Below, in pieces: positions 54,208-63,989 of a stretch of DNA of 64,000 nt; within the stretch, counting starts at the first letter, position 1; the number at the start of each line of letters is the position of its first letter. The stretch is taken from NCBI GenBank assembly GCA_034520365.1, contig JAXHNP010000003.1, forward strand, positions 124,001 through 188,000. Reading direction: 5' to 3'. The stretch is from Desulfobacterales bacterium (GTDB taxonomy: Bacteria > Desulfobacterota > Desulfobacteria > Desulfobacterales > Desulfosalsimonadaceae). The position numbers and the translations under genes were made by a program. The notes beneath the pieces are model-generated. The model was not told the DNA's origin, did no database searches, and saw only the letters and a list, made by a program, of their open reading frames with translations.

Positions 54208-55325
54208 TGGCCTGGCAGAAAGCTAAAAAATTATTTATTCCTTTTTACCTGCTCCTTATCCTGCTGCCGTCCGCCTGCAACCAAAACGACATCGTGGGCA
54301 CCAAGCAGTGGATGTTCCAGACCGGCGGCGCGATCCGGTCGTCCCCGGCGGTCGGCACGGACGGCAGCATCTATGTGGGCTCAGACGACAAACATCTGTA
54401 TGCACTAAATCCCGACGGCACACTGAAATGGACGTTTCAAACAGGCGGCCAAATCCGCTCCTCGCCGGCTGTCGCCGATGACGGCACCATCTACTTCGGC
54501 TCCCGGGATCAGTTGCTTTACGCGGTAACGCCAAGGGGCCAAAAGAAATGGACGTTTCAAACCGGCGGCTTCATCCACTCCACACCCGCGATTGCAGCGG
54601 ACGGGGCCATCTATTTCGGCTCCACTGACAAAAACCTATACGCCCTGGGCCCGGACGGCGAGAAAAAATGGATGTTTCAAACCCAGAGCGGCATCGTCAG
54701 TTCACCGGCCATTGACCGGGATGGCACCATCTATATCGGTTCCATGGGCGGCAGCCTTTATGCCATTGAACCGGACGGGCGCCAAAAATGGGCGCTGCAG
54801 ACCCGGGGGATGCTTATTTCAAAGCCCGCCATCGCCTCAGACGGCACGATCTATGTGGTATCCGAGAATGGCCGGCTTTTTTCCGTCACACCGGACGGCA
54901 CCCTGAAATGGCAATACCGGCCCAGCGGATTTATTGAGCCCGGCCCTGTTATCGGGCCGGATGGGACCATTTATGCCGGCGCCGCAGACGGCAAGCTGTT
55001 TGCCCTGAGCCCGTCAGGTAAAGAAAAATGGCTCTTTCCGACAGACGGCATCATGGCCTCTTCGCCGGCAATCGCTGAAAACGGGACCATCTATATCGCC
55101 TCTGTCCAAAGAATATACGCCCTGGGCCCGAATGGCCAGGAAAAATGGCGGTCCGAAACCATTGGCCCGATCCGCTACTCATCCCCTGCGCTAACCCCGG
55201 CCGGCACCATTCTCATCGGCACCATGGAGGGCCGGGTTTATTCGATAAACGGGGCTTCACGCGGACTTGCCGGATCCCAGTGGCCCATGTATGGATGCGA
55301 TCTCCGGCATACATCAAGGCATTAG
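54207..55325 (+). CDS. PQQ-type beta-propeller lipoprotein
   Basis: 372 aa. Signal peptide with lipobox LPSAC (Cys24), then eight blades of the pattern GTIYxGSxDxxLYALxPDGxxKW, about 36 residues each, filling nearly the whole protein. This resembles BamB-like and PQQ-repeat proteins, though no quinone enzyme residues are evident, so a structural or binding role at the outer membrane is more likely than dehydrogenase activity. Its ATG overlaps the purH stop (TGATG). It ends 37 bp before the target-site duplication of element B. Confidence 0.87.
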   Translation: MAWQKAKKLFIPFYLLLILLPSACNQNDIVGTKQWMFQTGGAIRSSPAVGTDGSIYVGSDDKHLYALNPDGTLKWTFQTGGQIRSSPAVADDGTIYFGSRDQLLYAVTPRGQKKWTFQTGGFIHSTPAIAADGAIYFGSTDKNLYALGPDGEKKWMFQTQSGIVSSPAIDRDGTIYIGSMGGSLYAIEPDGRQKWALQTRGMLISKPAIASDGTIYVVSENGRLFSVTPDGTLKWQYRPSGFIEPGPVIGPDGTIYAGAADGKLFALSPSGKEKWLFPTDGIMASSPAIAENGTIYIASVQRIYALGPNGQEKWRSETIGPIRYSSPALTPAGTILIGTMEGRVYSINGASRGLAGSQWPMYGCDLRHTSRH

Positions 55326-55372
55326 GCGCCATTTCCTTTCCAAAGGGGCGCCATCCCCATGAACGCGTCCCC

Positions 55373-55524
55373 CACGGTAAATTTGTTCTATCTATTTTTC
55401 AGGCGGGCACGGTGGCCCGCCCTACGCGACAATGCCGACATTTTGTAGGGTCGGCCACCGTGCCGACCTCACATGCGAGAAACCCCATGGTTATGGGGTT
55501 GTTCGCCAGAACAAATTCACCGTG
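55373..55524. mobile_element. MITE-like hairpin element (element B)
   Basis: 152 bp bounded by CACGGTAAATTTGTTCT (55373-55389) and AGAACAAATTCACCGTG (55508-55524), inverted repeats with one mismatch. The 10 bp outside are ACGCGTCCCC (55363-55372) and GCGCGTCCCC (55525-55534), a direct repeat with one mismatch. Inside are three hairpins: GGCGGGC/GCCCGCC (55402-55421), GGTCGGC/GCCGACC (55449-55468) and AACCCCAT/ATGGGGTT (55481-55500). The first two recur in the element at 38189-38284. No gene. Confidence 0.8.
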
Positions 55525-55630
55525 GCGCGTCCCCAAAATCACATTGACAACCCCGGCCGAATCAAGTACCTCAATCACTTATCTGTAACCTCAATTTAGG
55601 TGTAAATTCAGGACAGGTATATACATCTGT

Positions 55631-55658
55631 TTGACAAAAAACCATCCGGCCCTAAAAT
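55631..55658 (+). promoter_or_regulatory. sigma-70-type promoter
   Basis: Perfect TTGACA (55631-55636), a 16-bp spacer and TAAAAT (55653-55658), about 50 bp before the ATG of the membrane protein gene. Confidence 0.6.
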
Positions 55659-55708
55659 AAGACAATCGTTGGGATGAACAACCAAAAGGCCGGCTGTGGA
55701 GGCATAAT

Positions 55709-56494
55709 ATGGAGGAAAAAACCGCGCAAGCCGCTGAAAAACAAGGCAAAAGGGGCGTTGCCGACCTGTTTCACAAGGATGAACTGAAAAAATTATTCGT
55801 TCGATACCTGGTGCTGATCGGGTGTCTGGAAGTGTTGATTTTCTTTATCTGCTTTTTGACTCAGCTGGAGCCTTTTGACATTCCCTTTCCCTGGAAAGAG
55901 TACTTCTTTGCCGCCTTTACCATTCCGATTGCCATTACCTTTCTTTTGGGAATCATTATCATCGCCTTTAACACCTATTATTTTAAGGACGGGGGCAATT
56001 CCGAAGCCTTTCTCGCCGATGAGAGCATCTCGGGCTATGATGCGCCGTCTGCCAGAAACAAATTTTTTAAGCTTTCCTGGCAATTCCAGTTTCTGGGCCT
56101 GCTGCTGGCGCTTGGCGTGGGGGCCATCATCTTTTACAAACTGGGGGATATTTTCCGGATGATCGGGTATGCGGGCGAGCGGGCAGTGAATATCTTTCTG
56201 ATTATTTTAGGTATTCTGCTGGTTGGGGCGATTCTGCTGGGCTCGGTCTTTCTGGTGCTGAACTACTTGCTGCGCAAGAAGCGCATGGAGTATGCGTTTG
56301 AGTTCAAGCGGGAAATGATCAGCCAGACCGGCATGCTCCTCCTTGATGACAACACCATTGTCAACAGCGAGGGCAAGGTGATACATACCGCGCATCCGGA
56401 AAACCGGGAAGCCCTCAAGGAACTTGACACGGAAAAATTCTCCCTGCTCCCCCCGGCCGCCGAAGGTCTGAAAAATACCGACGCCAAAAGCTGA
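55709..56494 (+). CDS. four-TM membrane protein of unknown function
   Basis: 261 aa. Charged N-terminus, then membrane segments at about 33-51, 66-88, 126-144 and 161-187, and a 70-residue hydrophilic C-terminus. The C-terminal segment ISQTGMLLLDDNTIVNSEGKVIHTA looks like a small beta domain. No catalytic motif recognised. It has its own promoter and a GGAGG ribosome site. It ends one base before the pyruvate kinase stop on the other strand. Confidence 0.75.
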   Translation: MEEKTAQAAEKQGKRGVADLFHKDELKKLFVRYLVLIGCLEVLIFFICFLTQLEPFDIPFPWKEYFFAAFTIPIAITFLLGIIIIAFNTYYFKDGGNSEAFLADESISGYDAPSARNKFFKLSWQFQFLGLLLALGVGAIIFYKLGDIFRMIGYAGERAVNIFLIILGILLVGAILLGSVFLVLNYLLRKKRMEYAFEFKREMISQTGMLLLDDNTIVNSEGKVIHTAHPENREALKELDTEKFSLLPPAAEGLKNTDAKS

Positions 56495-56495
56495 T

Positions 56496-57899
56496 TTAAA
56501 GCTCGCGCACTTTAATCATGTTTGTGGTGCCGGACTGCCATAGGGGGTGACCGGCGGTAATCACCAGCAAATCCCCTTCTTTTACGTGGCCGATATCCCG
56601 GGCAGTCTCAACGGCGGTCTCCAGCATGGCATCCACGTCCTCGGCCCGGGCTACCTCACTGGACAAACATCCCCAGTACAGGCACAACCTGCGGACAGTA
56701 TGCGCATCCGGGGATAAGGCGATAATATGGCTTTTCGGCCGGAACCGGGAAAGCTGGGCTGCGGTAAAGCCCGACTGCGTGGAGGCAATAATGGCGCCCG
56801 CATTCAGGTGATCCGCCAGAATGCAGGCGGCATGGGCCACGGATTCAGATACCTTGATGTCCGTGATCATGGAGAATGATTTTTCATAAACATATGAAGA
56901 CTCGGCATTTTCCGCAATCCGCGTCATATACTCCACGGATTTTACCGGATAATTGCCGATAGCGGTTTCCTCGGACAGCATCAGGGCATCGGTGCCGTCC
57001 AATACGGCATTGGCCACATCCGCGGCCTCGGCCCGGGTCGGCCGCGGGGCATCCACCATGGAGCGCAGCATCTGCGTCGCAATGATTACCGGTTTGCCCG
57101 CGGCATTGGCCTTTCGCACCAGCTCCTTCTGGATGGCCGGCACGGTTTCCAGGGGTATTTCCACCCCCAAATCCCCGCGCGCCACCATTATGCCGTCTGC
57201 CACGGCAATAATGGCATCGATGTTGTTAACCGCCTCGTGCTTTTCGATTTTTGCCACCACCGGGGTACTTTTGCCCGCCCTGGCAATGATCTGCTTGGCC
57301 TCTTCAATATCTTCGGGGGTGCGCACAAAGGACAGGGCCACATAATCCACATCATGGGACAGCCCGAACGCCAGATCCGTTTTATCCTTTTCCGTTAAGG
57401 CGGGCACCCGGATACTACCGGAGGGAAGATTGATCCCCTTATGCGATGTCAGCACCCCGCCGATAATCACCCGGCATTCGATATCCGTCTCAGAGGTACC
57501 CACCACTTCGAGCTCCATCATGCCGTCGGCCAAAAGAATCTCGTCACCGGGGGTCACATCCCGGGCAAGCCCCGGATAACTCACGGACACCCGGTTTTCC
57601 GAACCTGTGATCGGCTTGCTGGTCAGCGTAAGGGTGTCGCCGGGCTCCAGGCGGATGCCCGGCGGTTCAATTTCTCCGACCCGGATCTTGGGGCCGCAGA
57701 GATCCTGGAGACTCGCCACCGGTTTGCCGATCGCCGCGGAGCCTTTGCGAATCCGCTCAATCACCGCTGCATGATCCGCATGGGTCCCATGGGAAAAATT
57801 AAGCCGGGCCACGTTCATGCCCTGCCTGATCATGGCTTCCAGCGTATGCTGATGCTGACTGGCCGGCCCGATGGTGCAGACAATCTTTGTTTTTGCCAT
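56496..57899 (-). CDS. pyk: pyruvate kinase
   Basis: Converts phosphoenolpyruvate and ADP to pyruvate and ATP. From the ATG at 57899 it has 467 aa, normal for the short bacterial form without an extra C-terminal domain. KTKIVCTIGPASQHQHTLEAM opens the barrel, VARLNFSHGTH and the active-site VVAKIEKHEAVNNIDAI (catalytic Lys), GDLGVEIPLETVP and NAVLDGTDALMLSEETAIGNYPV-type sequences are intact. An upstream start at 57914 adds five residues and is less likely. Confidence 0.95.
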   Translation of the reverse strand: MAKTKIVCTIGPASQHQHTLEAMIRQGMNVARLNFSHGTHADHAAVIERIRKGSAAIGKPVASLQDLCGPKIRVGEIEPPGIRLEPGDTLTLTSKPITGSENRVSVSYPGLARDVTPGDEILLADGMMELEVVGTSETDIECRVIIGGVLTSHKGINLPSGSIRVPALTEKDKTDLAFGLSHDVDYVALSFVRTPEDIEEAKQIIARAGKSTPVVAKIEKHEAVNNIDAIIAVADGIMVARGDLGVEIPLETVPAIQKELVRKANAAGKPVIIATQMLRSMVDAPRPTRAEAADVANAVLDGTDALMLSEETAIGNYPVKSVEYMTRIAENAESSYVYEKSFSMITDIKVSESVAHAACILADHLNAGAIIASTQSGFTAAQLSRFRPKSHIIALSPDAHTVRRLCLYWGCLSSEVARAEDVDAMLETAVETARDIGHVKEGDLLVITAGHPLWQSGTTNMIKVREL

Positions 57900-57901
57900 C
57901 A

Positions 57902-57975
57902 CCCTATACCTCACACCTTATACCCTGCACCCTAAACCTTATACCCTGCTCACACCTTATACCTTGCGCTCTATA
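57902..57975. repeat. degenerate heptamer-like repeat upstream of pyk
   Basis: The plus strand repeats TATACC and ACACC/GCACC elements (CCTATACC, CCTTATACC, CCTGCACC, CCTTATACC, CCTTATACC) with a rough 7- or 14-bp period. It fills the 81-bp gap between pyk and the RNB gene and overlaps the pyk ribosome-binding region. Confidence 0.6.
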
Positions 57976-57980
57976 CGCTT

Positions 57981-59969
57981 TCATCCCAGTATCACCGAAA
58001 TCTTGTCCTGCCGGGCATTTACATGCTGAATGGTGATCTGGATCAGATCCCCGGGTTTCAACTCCCAGCCGCCGGAGACCGGCATCCGGCACTCCACCAG
58101 ATAGGCGGTTAACAGAATGGTATACTTGTCCCAGCGTTTGTCCAGGACAATGGCCTCTTCCTTCTGCCCGATCCGGCCCGCCAGATATTTCAGCATCCAG
58201 TAACGAAACCGCCGGGTCTGGGTGATGGCCGCATGGGTCATGGGCTGCTGAACCTGCTGGATGATTTGCTCGATCTGCTCGGCACTGTAGCCCTTTTCAA
58301 GATCAAAACAGGCCCGGAGCTGGCGCTGGGTGATCAGATCAAAATATTTTCGGATCGGGGAGGTGGCGGTGACATAGGCATCCAGACCCAGGCCGGAGTG
58401 GTATTCGGGCGTGGGCAATAAGACCGCCCGGCTTAACATGCGCCGCTGCATCCAGTTCTGAAAAAGCGTGGCATTATCCGGATTCTGGTATAAGCGCCCC
58501 CGGGGCTCCGGCTGGGAGCGAAAAACCGCAGGCATTTGCTTATTATATAAAAATTTGGCCATCTGCCAATTGGCCATGATCATCATCTCGGAGACCAAAA
58601 GTCTGGACGGGCTGTTCCGGTCAAGCTTTTTAATACTGATTTCGCCGTGCTCAAATACCCGAAGGCTTATATCGGGCAGAGAAATCAACACTGCGCCGTC
58701 AGCCAGCCGCTGATCTCTGAAATCCACCGCCAGCTTATGCAGCTGCCGGATGGCCGGATCGGATTCAGCCATCAAATCCGCATCATTGTAACTAAGCTGG
58801 CGTTTCACCGAAATATAGGAGGGAAAAATATCCGAATCAGCGATCCCGCCGGTGGGGGTAACGGTGAAAAATATGCTGATCGCCGGCCGGATCTCACCGG
58901 CGCGCAAACTGCAAAGATCCTCAGCCAGACGGGGCGGCAGCATGGGAATTTTCATATCCGGCATATAAATGGAAGTTCCCCGGCTGATGATTTCCCGGTC
59001 AATCACCCCGTCCACAGGCACATACGCGCAAACATCCGCGATATGCACCCCGATCCGATGGCCGTTGGCAGCGGGCTCGATACTCAAGGCATCATCGAAA
59101 TCAAGCGTGCCCTGGCCGTCAATGGTCATCAATTCAAGATCGGTCAGGTCCCTGCGGCTGGATTCCTCGATATCCGTATGATCCGTGCGCGGCAAGTGGG
59201 AGGCGGTTTCACTCACCGGTCCGGAAAAATCAATGGAGATCTCTAAGCGATCCAGCTCCAGATTCTGGTTCAGGGTCCAGACGCCCAAGCGCACCAGGGC
59301 ATCGAAAATTTTATCCGAACTCTCCACTCCGGCGCGATTCAGTATGGCTTTGGCCAGGGAATAGGAATTGCTCTCTTTGCCGAACAGGTAATAGGACTTT
59401 AATGCCCCGACAATCTGCTGGAATGCTGCCGGGGGATGCGGTGCCTGGCCGGCCACCAGCTGTTTCAGCCACTCCCCCCCGTCTTCAATCAACTGCTCGC
59501 GGCGGGCCTTCTCCTGCTCCCGCGCCATATTTCTCTCCACCTCTTCGGCGGCGTGGGGGAAAAACCACTGGTAATTAAACTTGAAATAAATCCGGTTGTT
59601 AAAACAGGCCCGGATTAAGGCGGCCTCGTGATCTCCGTTGGAATTTTCCGGAAAGCAAAGGCCGGTCATGGTTTTAAGATCCACCCATTCGCCCATGGGG
59701 CTTAAAACTTCCCAGAGTTCGCGCACATCAATATGGCTTCGGATGGCCTCCCGGCGGGCCGAGGTTTCCTTCAGAAACTCGATAATCCGGTCCCGGCCCC
59801 GGTTCACGTTGATCCGGGTTTCAGAGGCATGCGAGAGGCGGCTTACTTTCTGATTCACCTCCCCGCCGTTTTCATTCAACAGCCGAACCCGTTCCGACTG
59901 GCCGGTTAATACCACGGCGCAGAGAATCCGCTGCTGCTCGATATATTCAACAATAATTCCAGGTTCCAT
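57981..59969 (-). CDS. RNB-domain exoribonuclease (RNase II family)
   Basis: 3'-5' exoribonuclease, 662 aa. The catalytic domain starts near residue 275: DLTDLELMTIDGQGTLDFDDALS carries the conserved Asp residues that bind Mg, followed by GVHIADVCAYVPVDGVIDREI and SIYMPDMKIPMLPPRLAEDLCSLRAG, split by loops in the family. YVTATSPIRKYFDLITQRQL is the late RNB motif. The N-terminal 250 residues are divergent and helical; the C-terminal end is a short S1-like strand set. It is neither clear RNase R nor RNase II. Confidence 0.88.
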   Translation of the reverse strand: MEPGIIVEYIEQQRILCAVVLTGQSERVRLLNENGGEVNQKVSRLSHASETRINVNRGRDRIIEFLKETSARREAIRSHIDVRELWEVLSPMGEWVDLKTMTGLCFPENSNGDHEAALIRACFNNRIYFKFNYQWFFPHAAEEVERNMAREQEKARREQLIEDGGEWLKQLVAGQAPHPPAAFQQIVGALKSYYLFGKESNSYSLAKAILNRAGVESSDKIFDALVRLGVWTLNQNLELDRLEISIDFSGPVSETASHLPRTDHTDIEESSRRDLTDLELMTIDGQGTLDFDDALSIEPAANGHRIGVHIADVCAYVPVDGVIDREIISRGTSIYMPDMKIPMLPPRLAEDLCSLRAGEIRPAISIFFTVTPTGGIADSDIFPSYISVKRQLSYNDADLMAESDPAIRQLHKLAVDFRDQRLADGAVLISLPDISLRVFEHGEISIKKLDRNSPSRLLVSEMMIMANWQMAKFLYNKQMPAVFRSQPEPRGRLYQNPDNATLFQNWMQRRMLSRAVLLPTPEYHSGLGLDAYVTATSPIRKYFDLITQRQLRACFDLEKGYSAEQIEQIIQQVQQPMTHAAITQTRRFRYWMLKYLAGRIGQKEEAIVLDKRWDKYTILLTAYLVECRMPVSGGWELKPGDLIQITIQHVNARQDKISVILG

Positions 59970-60027
59970 AAACTGCCTGACTATCAGGGGGGTTGCGCAA
60001 AGTCAATGAGAGGACTGAAGATGCCGA

Positions 60028-61275
60028 TTATTTTCGCTTGACAATCAGGGTCTTGATCCGGTGGCCTTCCATTTCCTTGACGGTAATAATATGCTTATCG
60101 ATCACAATCTGTTCTTTTTCCCTCGGGATTCGGCCGATCTGCTCGAGGATATAGCCGGAGAAGGTCTCATAATCCGAGGATTCCGGGATATTCATACCAA
60201 TCTTGGCATTGACCGTGGCGACATCGGCCGCGCCCAGCACCAGCCACTCCTTGTTCCGGATTTTCACCACCGGCGGCTTGACAATGTCGGTTTCATCCAC
60301 AATATCGCCCACAATGGCTTCAAGCACATCCTCCAGGGTGACAATGCCCGAGACCTCGCCGTATTCATCCACCACAATGGCGGCATGGTCCTTTCGCTTT
60401 TTGAACTGATTCAGCAATTGATCCAGTTTCTTGTTCTCAGGTACAAAATAAGGCTCCCGCATGATACGTGCAATCTCCAGATGATCCGGGTGCATGGTAT
60501 GCTCCCGGAACAGGTCCTTGATATTGACAATGCCGGCCACATGATCGATATCGCCCACAATCACGGGAATCCGGGTATATCCGGACTTGAGGATGCGGTC
60601 GATCTCCAGCTCCCCGGCCTTATCCAGGACAAACATATCCGCGCTCGGGGTCATGATCTCTGAGACGCTGATATCATCGAGCTTTACAACGTTGTTGATA
60701 AGCTCTTTTTCATCCGGGTTGATCTGGCCCTCGTCATGCACGAATTCCACAAAGGTCATCAATTCTTCCTCGGTCACATGCGGCGCGCTTGAGACCATCC
60801 CGGCGACTTTGGGGATAAAATTTAAAAACAGGATCAGGGGATAGAACAGAAAAGACAACCAGTAAAGCGGCAGAATAACAACCTTTGCCACCATGACATT
60901 GTTTCTGGTGGCCACGGTCTTGGGGAATATCTCGCCGAATACCAGGATCAGAAACGTCATAATCCCGGTGGCCACGCCCACGGCATTGCCAAAGGCCTGA
61001 TCCGGGGCAATGGTTGCCATAAAATTGATGGTAATGGCGGTGGCCAGCGAGGAGGCGGCAATATTGACCAGGTTGTTGCCGATCAGAATAGTGGTCAAAA
61101 GCGTATGGGGCCGGTCCTTCATATAAAGGATTAAATCGTTCATCCGGCCGCCCTCCTTGGCCAGGTGCTTGGCTTTGGCCGTGCTGATGGAGAAAAGCGC
61201 GGTTTCGGAAGAGGAAAAAAAACCGGACAGCACAAGCAGCACCCCCAGAAAAACAAACTGCGTGGTCATTCCCAA
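60028..61275 (-). CDS. CNNM/CorC-family membrane protein with CBS domains
   Basis: 415 aa. An N-terminal DUF21 domain with about four membrane segments (GVLLVLSGFFSSSETALFSIS, LIGNNLVNIAASSLATAI, LVFGEIFPKTVATRN), then a CBS pair (ISVSEIMTPSADM, FVPENKKLDQLLNQFKKRKDHAAIVVDEYGEVSGIVTLEDVLEAIVGDI broken by short loops) and a C-terminal CorC/HlyC domain. The family includes Mg2+/Na+ transport proteins (CorC, MpfA); the old name hemolysin is misleading. Stands between the RNB gene and the MscS channel on the same strand. Confidence 0.88.
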   Translation of the reverse strand: MGMTTQFVFLGVLLVLSGFFSSSETALFSISTAKAKHLAKEGGRMNDLILYMKDRPHTLLTTILIGNNLVNIAASSLATAITINFMATIAPDQAFGNAVGVATGIMTFLILVFGEIFPKTVATRNNVMVAKVVILPLYWLSFLFYPLILFLNFIPKVAGMVSSAPHVTEEELMTFVEFVHDEGQINPDEKELINNVVKLDDISVSEIMTPSADMFVLDKAGELEIDRILKSGYTRIPVIVGDIDHVAGIVNIKDLFREHTMHPDHLEIARIMREPYFVPENKKLDQLLNQFKKRKDHAAIVVDEYGEVSGIVTLEDVLEAIVGDIVDETDIVKPPVVKIRNKEWLVLGAADVATVNAKIGMNIPESSDYETFSGYILEQIGRIPREKEQIVIDKHIITVKEMEGHRIKTLIVKRK

Positions 61276-61370
61276 ACACTCCTGTCTCCCCTGCCAGCAT
61301 CGATTTCAGCAGGGGCGTAAAATATCAGATGATTGTCTATTTTGAAAAAATTCATTCAGGTGTCCGCCGC

Positions 61371-63989
61371 TTAGGCTTCAGGCCCCTCCGGTTCGGCCTT
61401 GGGCGGCGTCGGTGCGGTGTAATAGCCGCTTTTAAGATAAATGTCTCGCTGGGGGATCGGGATATGAATACCCAGCTCGGCAAACTCCTTATTGATCTCA
61501 AACCGAAGGTCTGTCTCAACAGATAGAAAATAGTTGATATGGACCCATACCCGCAACTTAAAAATCAGCGCGTTTTCACCAAAATCCGAAAACAGCACCT
61601 CAGGCTGGGGCCGGCGATAGATCTGGGGGTGTTTCAGGGCGATAGTGTTCAGCGTGTCGCTTACCAGCCGGGCATCCGACCCATAGGCCACCCCCACGGT
61701 AATCGTCCGCCTGACCCGGGCGTCCTTGAAACTCCAGTTGGTCAACTGCTGGCTGATCATGTCCGCATTCGGGATGATCAGATCCGCATTGTCGTAGGTT
61801 TTGACCTGGGTGGCGCGCACATTGATCTTTGCCACCGTTCCCCAGATGCCATTGACCTCCACCACATCGCCCACCTGGATGGGCCGCTCAAACAAAAGGA
61901 TAATGCCGCTTAAAAAATTATTGAAGATATTCTGCAGGCCGAAACCGATTCCGATACCCACGGCACCGAACAAGATCGCCAGCGAGGCCGCGCTGATGCC
62001 GATCACCCGAAAGACGATCACAACGCCGATCACCCAGCCCACATAGCCGGTGATGGTGGTGATGGAATCCTTAAGCCCCGGCTCAAGCTCCCGATGGGCC
62101 AGAACCTGCTCTTTTAAGACCGCCTTCCAGACAGTTATAACGGTATGGGTCAATAAAATGACCAGTACCGCAATCGTCAGATCCAGCAGGCTGATCTGGA
62201 AGCCGCCGAGTTTAATCTTATAATTGACCGTATAGAAAAAATCCGCCAGGTAACCGCCCCGGGCGCCCCACGCCATGGGAACGCCCAGTATAAGCAGCAC
62301 AAACAGGCCGACCTTGCTCAGCCGAATCAGAAACTTGCGGATGGGCATGGGTTTTTCCGCGCCCGGCTCCAGATCCTCTTCCGCTGCTCTGGATTCCCCG
62401 TCGGGAGAAACCTCCTTGACCACCATATAAAGCACGCCGATCCAGAATAATGTGGCAGCCGATTTGATGAGCGAGCCATACCAGAAGGTGGCCATGGCCC
62501 CATAGCCGAAAAGCTCGAAGAAAAGCCCCACCAGCACGATTAGATAGCCAAGCGCCGGCAGCAGGGGTTTGATATAGTGGAACCACGGGTATTCGTAAAG
62601 CTGAGAGTCTTTTGAATAGAACCGGAATCGGTGCCAGAAGAAAAGACTCCATACCAGCAGGGCCAGTTCAAACACAATCCGGATTAACAACAGCAGTACG
62701 CAGTTCATGCACAAGCCGGCCGCCAACAGGTAATAGGCCACCCCGAAACCCAGAATCCCATAGAGGAGAATCCTCAGATAAAAGCATAGAAACCGTAAAA
62801 ACGGGGATTCTGTATCCGACCAGAGCACTTTCAGGAAATTGATCCCCCATCGGATAAACAGCAGCAATACCAGTAAACCCGCTAAAATGCGCAAAAACCC
62901 GAATAAGGGGGTAAACTCATAGGCCGGCTTGACCGGAAAAAACCAGATAAACAGGATGGCGCCCAAAAGAAATAATGACCGGCGGATCAGGCGGATAGTC
63001 AGATACTGCCAGAACCTGCCGGCCTCCTGCAGGCTGTCCCGCAATCGGGTAAAAAACCGGCGGCAGAACCACAGGATAAGCTCAAGGGCGGCCAGGAGAA
63101 AAAAATAGGTCAGCACAAACAGGGTATAAGCCTTCTTATCCCCGACCCGAAGATCCAGCCAGTAGTCAAAAGAAACAAACTCTTTAAGCTTTCCCCTGAT
63201 CTGGTCAACTTCAAAGCGAATCTGCTCCATCCCGAGCTGGGCAATGGGATTGACGCTTCGCTGTAACAGGCGCTGCTGCTGGCGTTTAGCTATCCGCTTT
63301 TCAAACTCCTCGGCCACTGTTTGATACTCTGATCTGATCTGCCGGGTTCGCTCCAGCAGGCCGTCATAGATCAATTCAATATCATTTAGGATTTCTATTT
63401 GTGCGGACACTGCCTCTGTCAGCTCGGCTATTTGCTGCCGGATTCTGTCCAGAAGCTCAGAGCGCTTTTCCTCCTTCTGGATTTCGGCTTTTTGATTTTC
63501 ATAAGAGGCCAATTTATCCCGGGTTTTGGAAAGGATTGCCCGGATTTGGGCCAGCCGGTCCTCAATCTCGCCCACCCGCTCCGTGAGACGACTCAGTGTC
63601 ACCTGATGCTGATTGTTCGCCTCCCAAAAGTCATACGATTCAATTGTGGGCAAAGCCAGGATGTTGCGATGGGCGCTTAACTGAATACGGTAGGCATCCA
63701 GCTGCTCGCGGCAGAGCTGTTCAAACTCCTTGGCCCCGGAGAGCCGATTCAAGTACTGATTGAGCTGCTTTTTTTCGGCTTCCAGGCTCTCACTGATGGA
63801 CTTATCCAGCAGCTGATACGGATCAGCCGCTCCGGAGGGCACTTCCCCCGCGGGATGGCTCTCCTGGGCGCCGGCCGCCGGAAGCATGGCCATCTGGATG
63901 AGAAAAAACAGACATAGAAGCCGAATCAGCCCCTTAAGATGCACCGATCTTTGATCTACTCCGCGCCGGGCGCCGCTGTATGCCGCCAT
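61371..63989 (-). CDS. large mechanosensitive channel, MscS/MscK type
   Basis: Up to 872 aa. A signal peptide (GLIRLLCLFFLIQMAMLPAAGAQ), a long periplasmic coiled-coil region (about 55-270), about ten membrane segments, and a C-terminal MscS domain: the pore helix LAILFGAVGIGIGFGLQNIFNNFLSG, then GDVVEVNGIWGTVAKINVRAT and NADLIIPNADMISQQLTNWS. The plan matches MscK/YbiO-like channels that release solutes on osmotic downshock. A GTG at 63944 gives a better-placed signal peptide than the ATG at 63989 and may be the real start. Confidence 0.87.
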   Translation of the reverse strand: MAAYSGARRGVDQRSVHLKGLIRLLCLFFLIQMAMLPAAGAQESHPAGEVPSGAADPYQLLDKSISESLEAEKKQLNQYLNRLSGAKEFEQLCREQLDAYRIQLSAHRNILALPTIESYDFWEANNQHQVTLSRLTERVGEIEDRLAQIRAILSKTRDKLASYENQKAEIQKEEKRSELLDRIRQQIAELTEAVSAQIEILNDIELIYDGLLERTRQIRSEYQTVAEEFEKRIAKRQQQRLLQRSVNPIAQLGMEQIRFEVDQIRGKLKEFVSFDYWLDLRVGDKKAYTLFVLTYFFLLAALELILWFCRRFFTRLRDSLQEAGRFWQYLTIRLIRRSLFLLGAILFIWFFPVKPAYEFTPLFGFLRILAGLLVLLLFIRWGINFLKVLWSDTESPFLRFLCFYLRILLYGILGFGVAYYLLAAGLCMNCVLLLLIRIVFELALLVWSLFFWHRFRFYSKDSQLYEYPWFHYIKPLLPALGYLIVLVGLFFELFGYGAMATFWYGSLIKSAATLFWIGVLYMVVKEVSPDGESRAAEEDLEPGAEKPMPIRKFLIRLSKVGLFVLLILGVPMAWGARGGYLADFFYTVNYKIKLGGFQISLLDLTIAVLVILLTHTVITVWKAVLKEQVLAHRELEPGLKDSITTITGYVGWVIGVVIVFRVIGISAASLAILFGAVGIGIGFGLQNIFNNFLSGIILLFERPIQVGDVVEVNGIWGTVAKINVRATQVKTYDNADLIIPNADMISQQLTNWSFKDARVRRTITVGVAYGSDARLVSDTLNTIALKHPQIYRRPQPEVLFSDFGENALIFKLRVWVHINYFLSVETDLRFEINKEFAELGIHIPIPQRDIYLKSGYYTAPTPPKAEPEGPEA

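Larger units (their letters stand above)
55326..55708. other. 383-bp spacer holding element B and a promoter
   Basis: Contains the 152-bp hairpin element with its flanking direct repeats (55363-55534) and then the promoter of the next gene. I see no coding potential. Confidence 0.6.
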
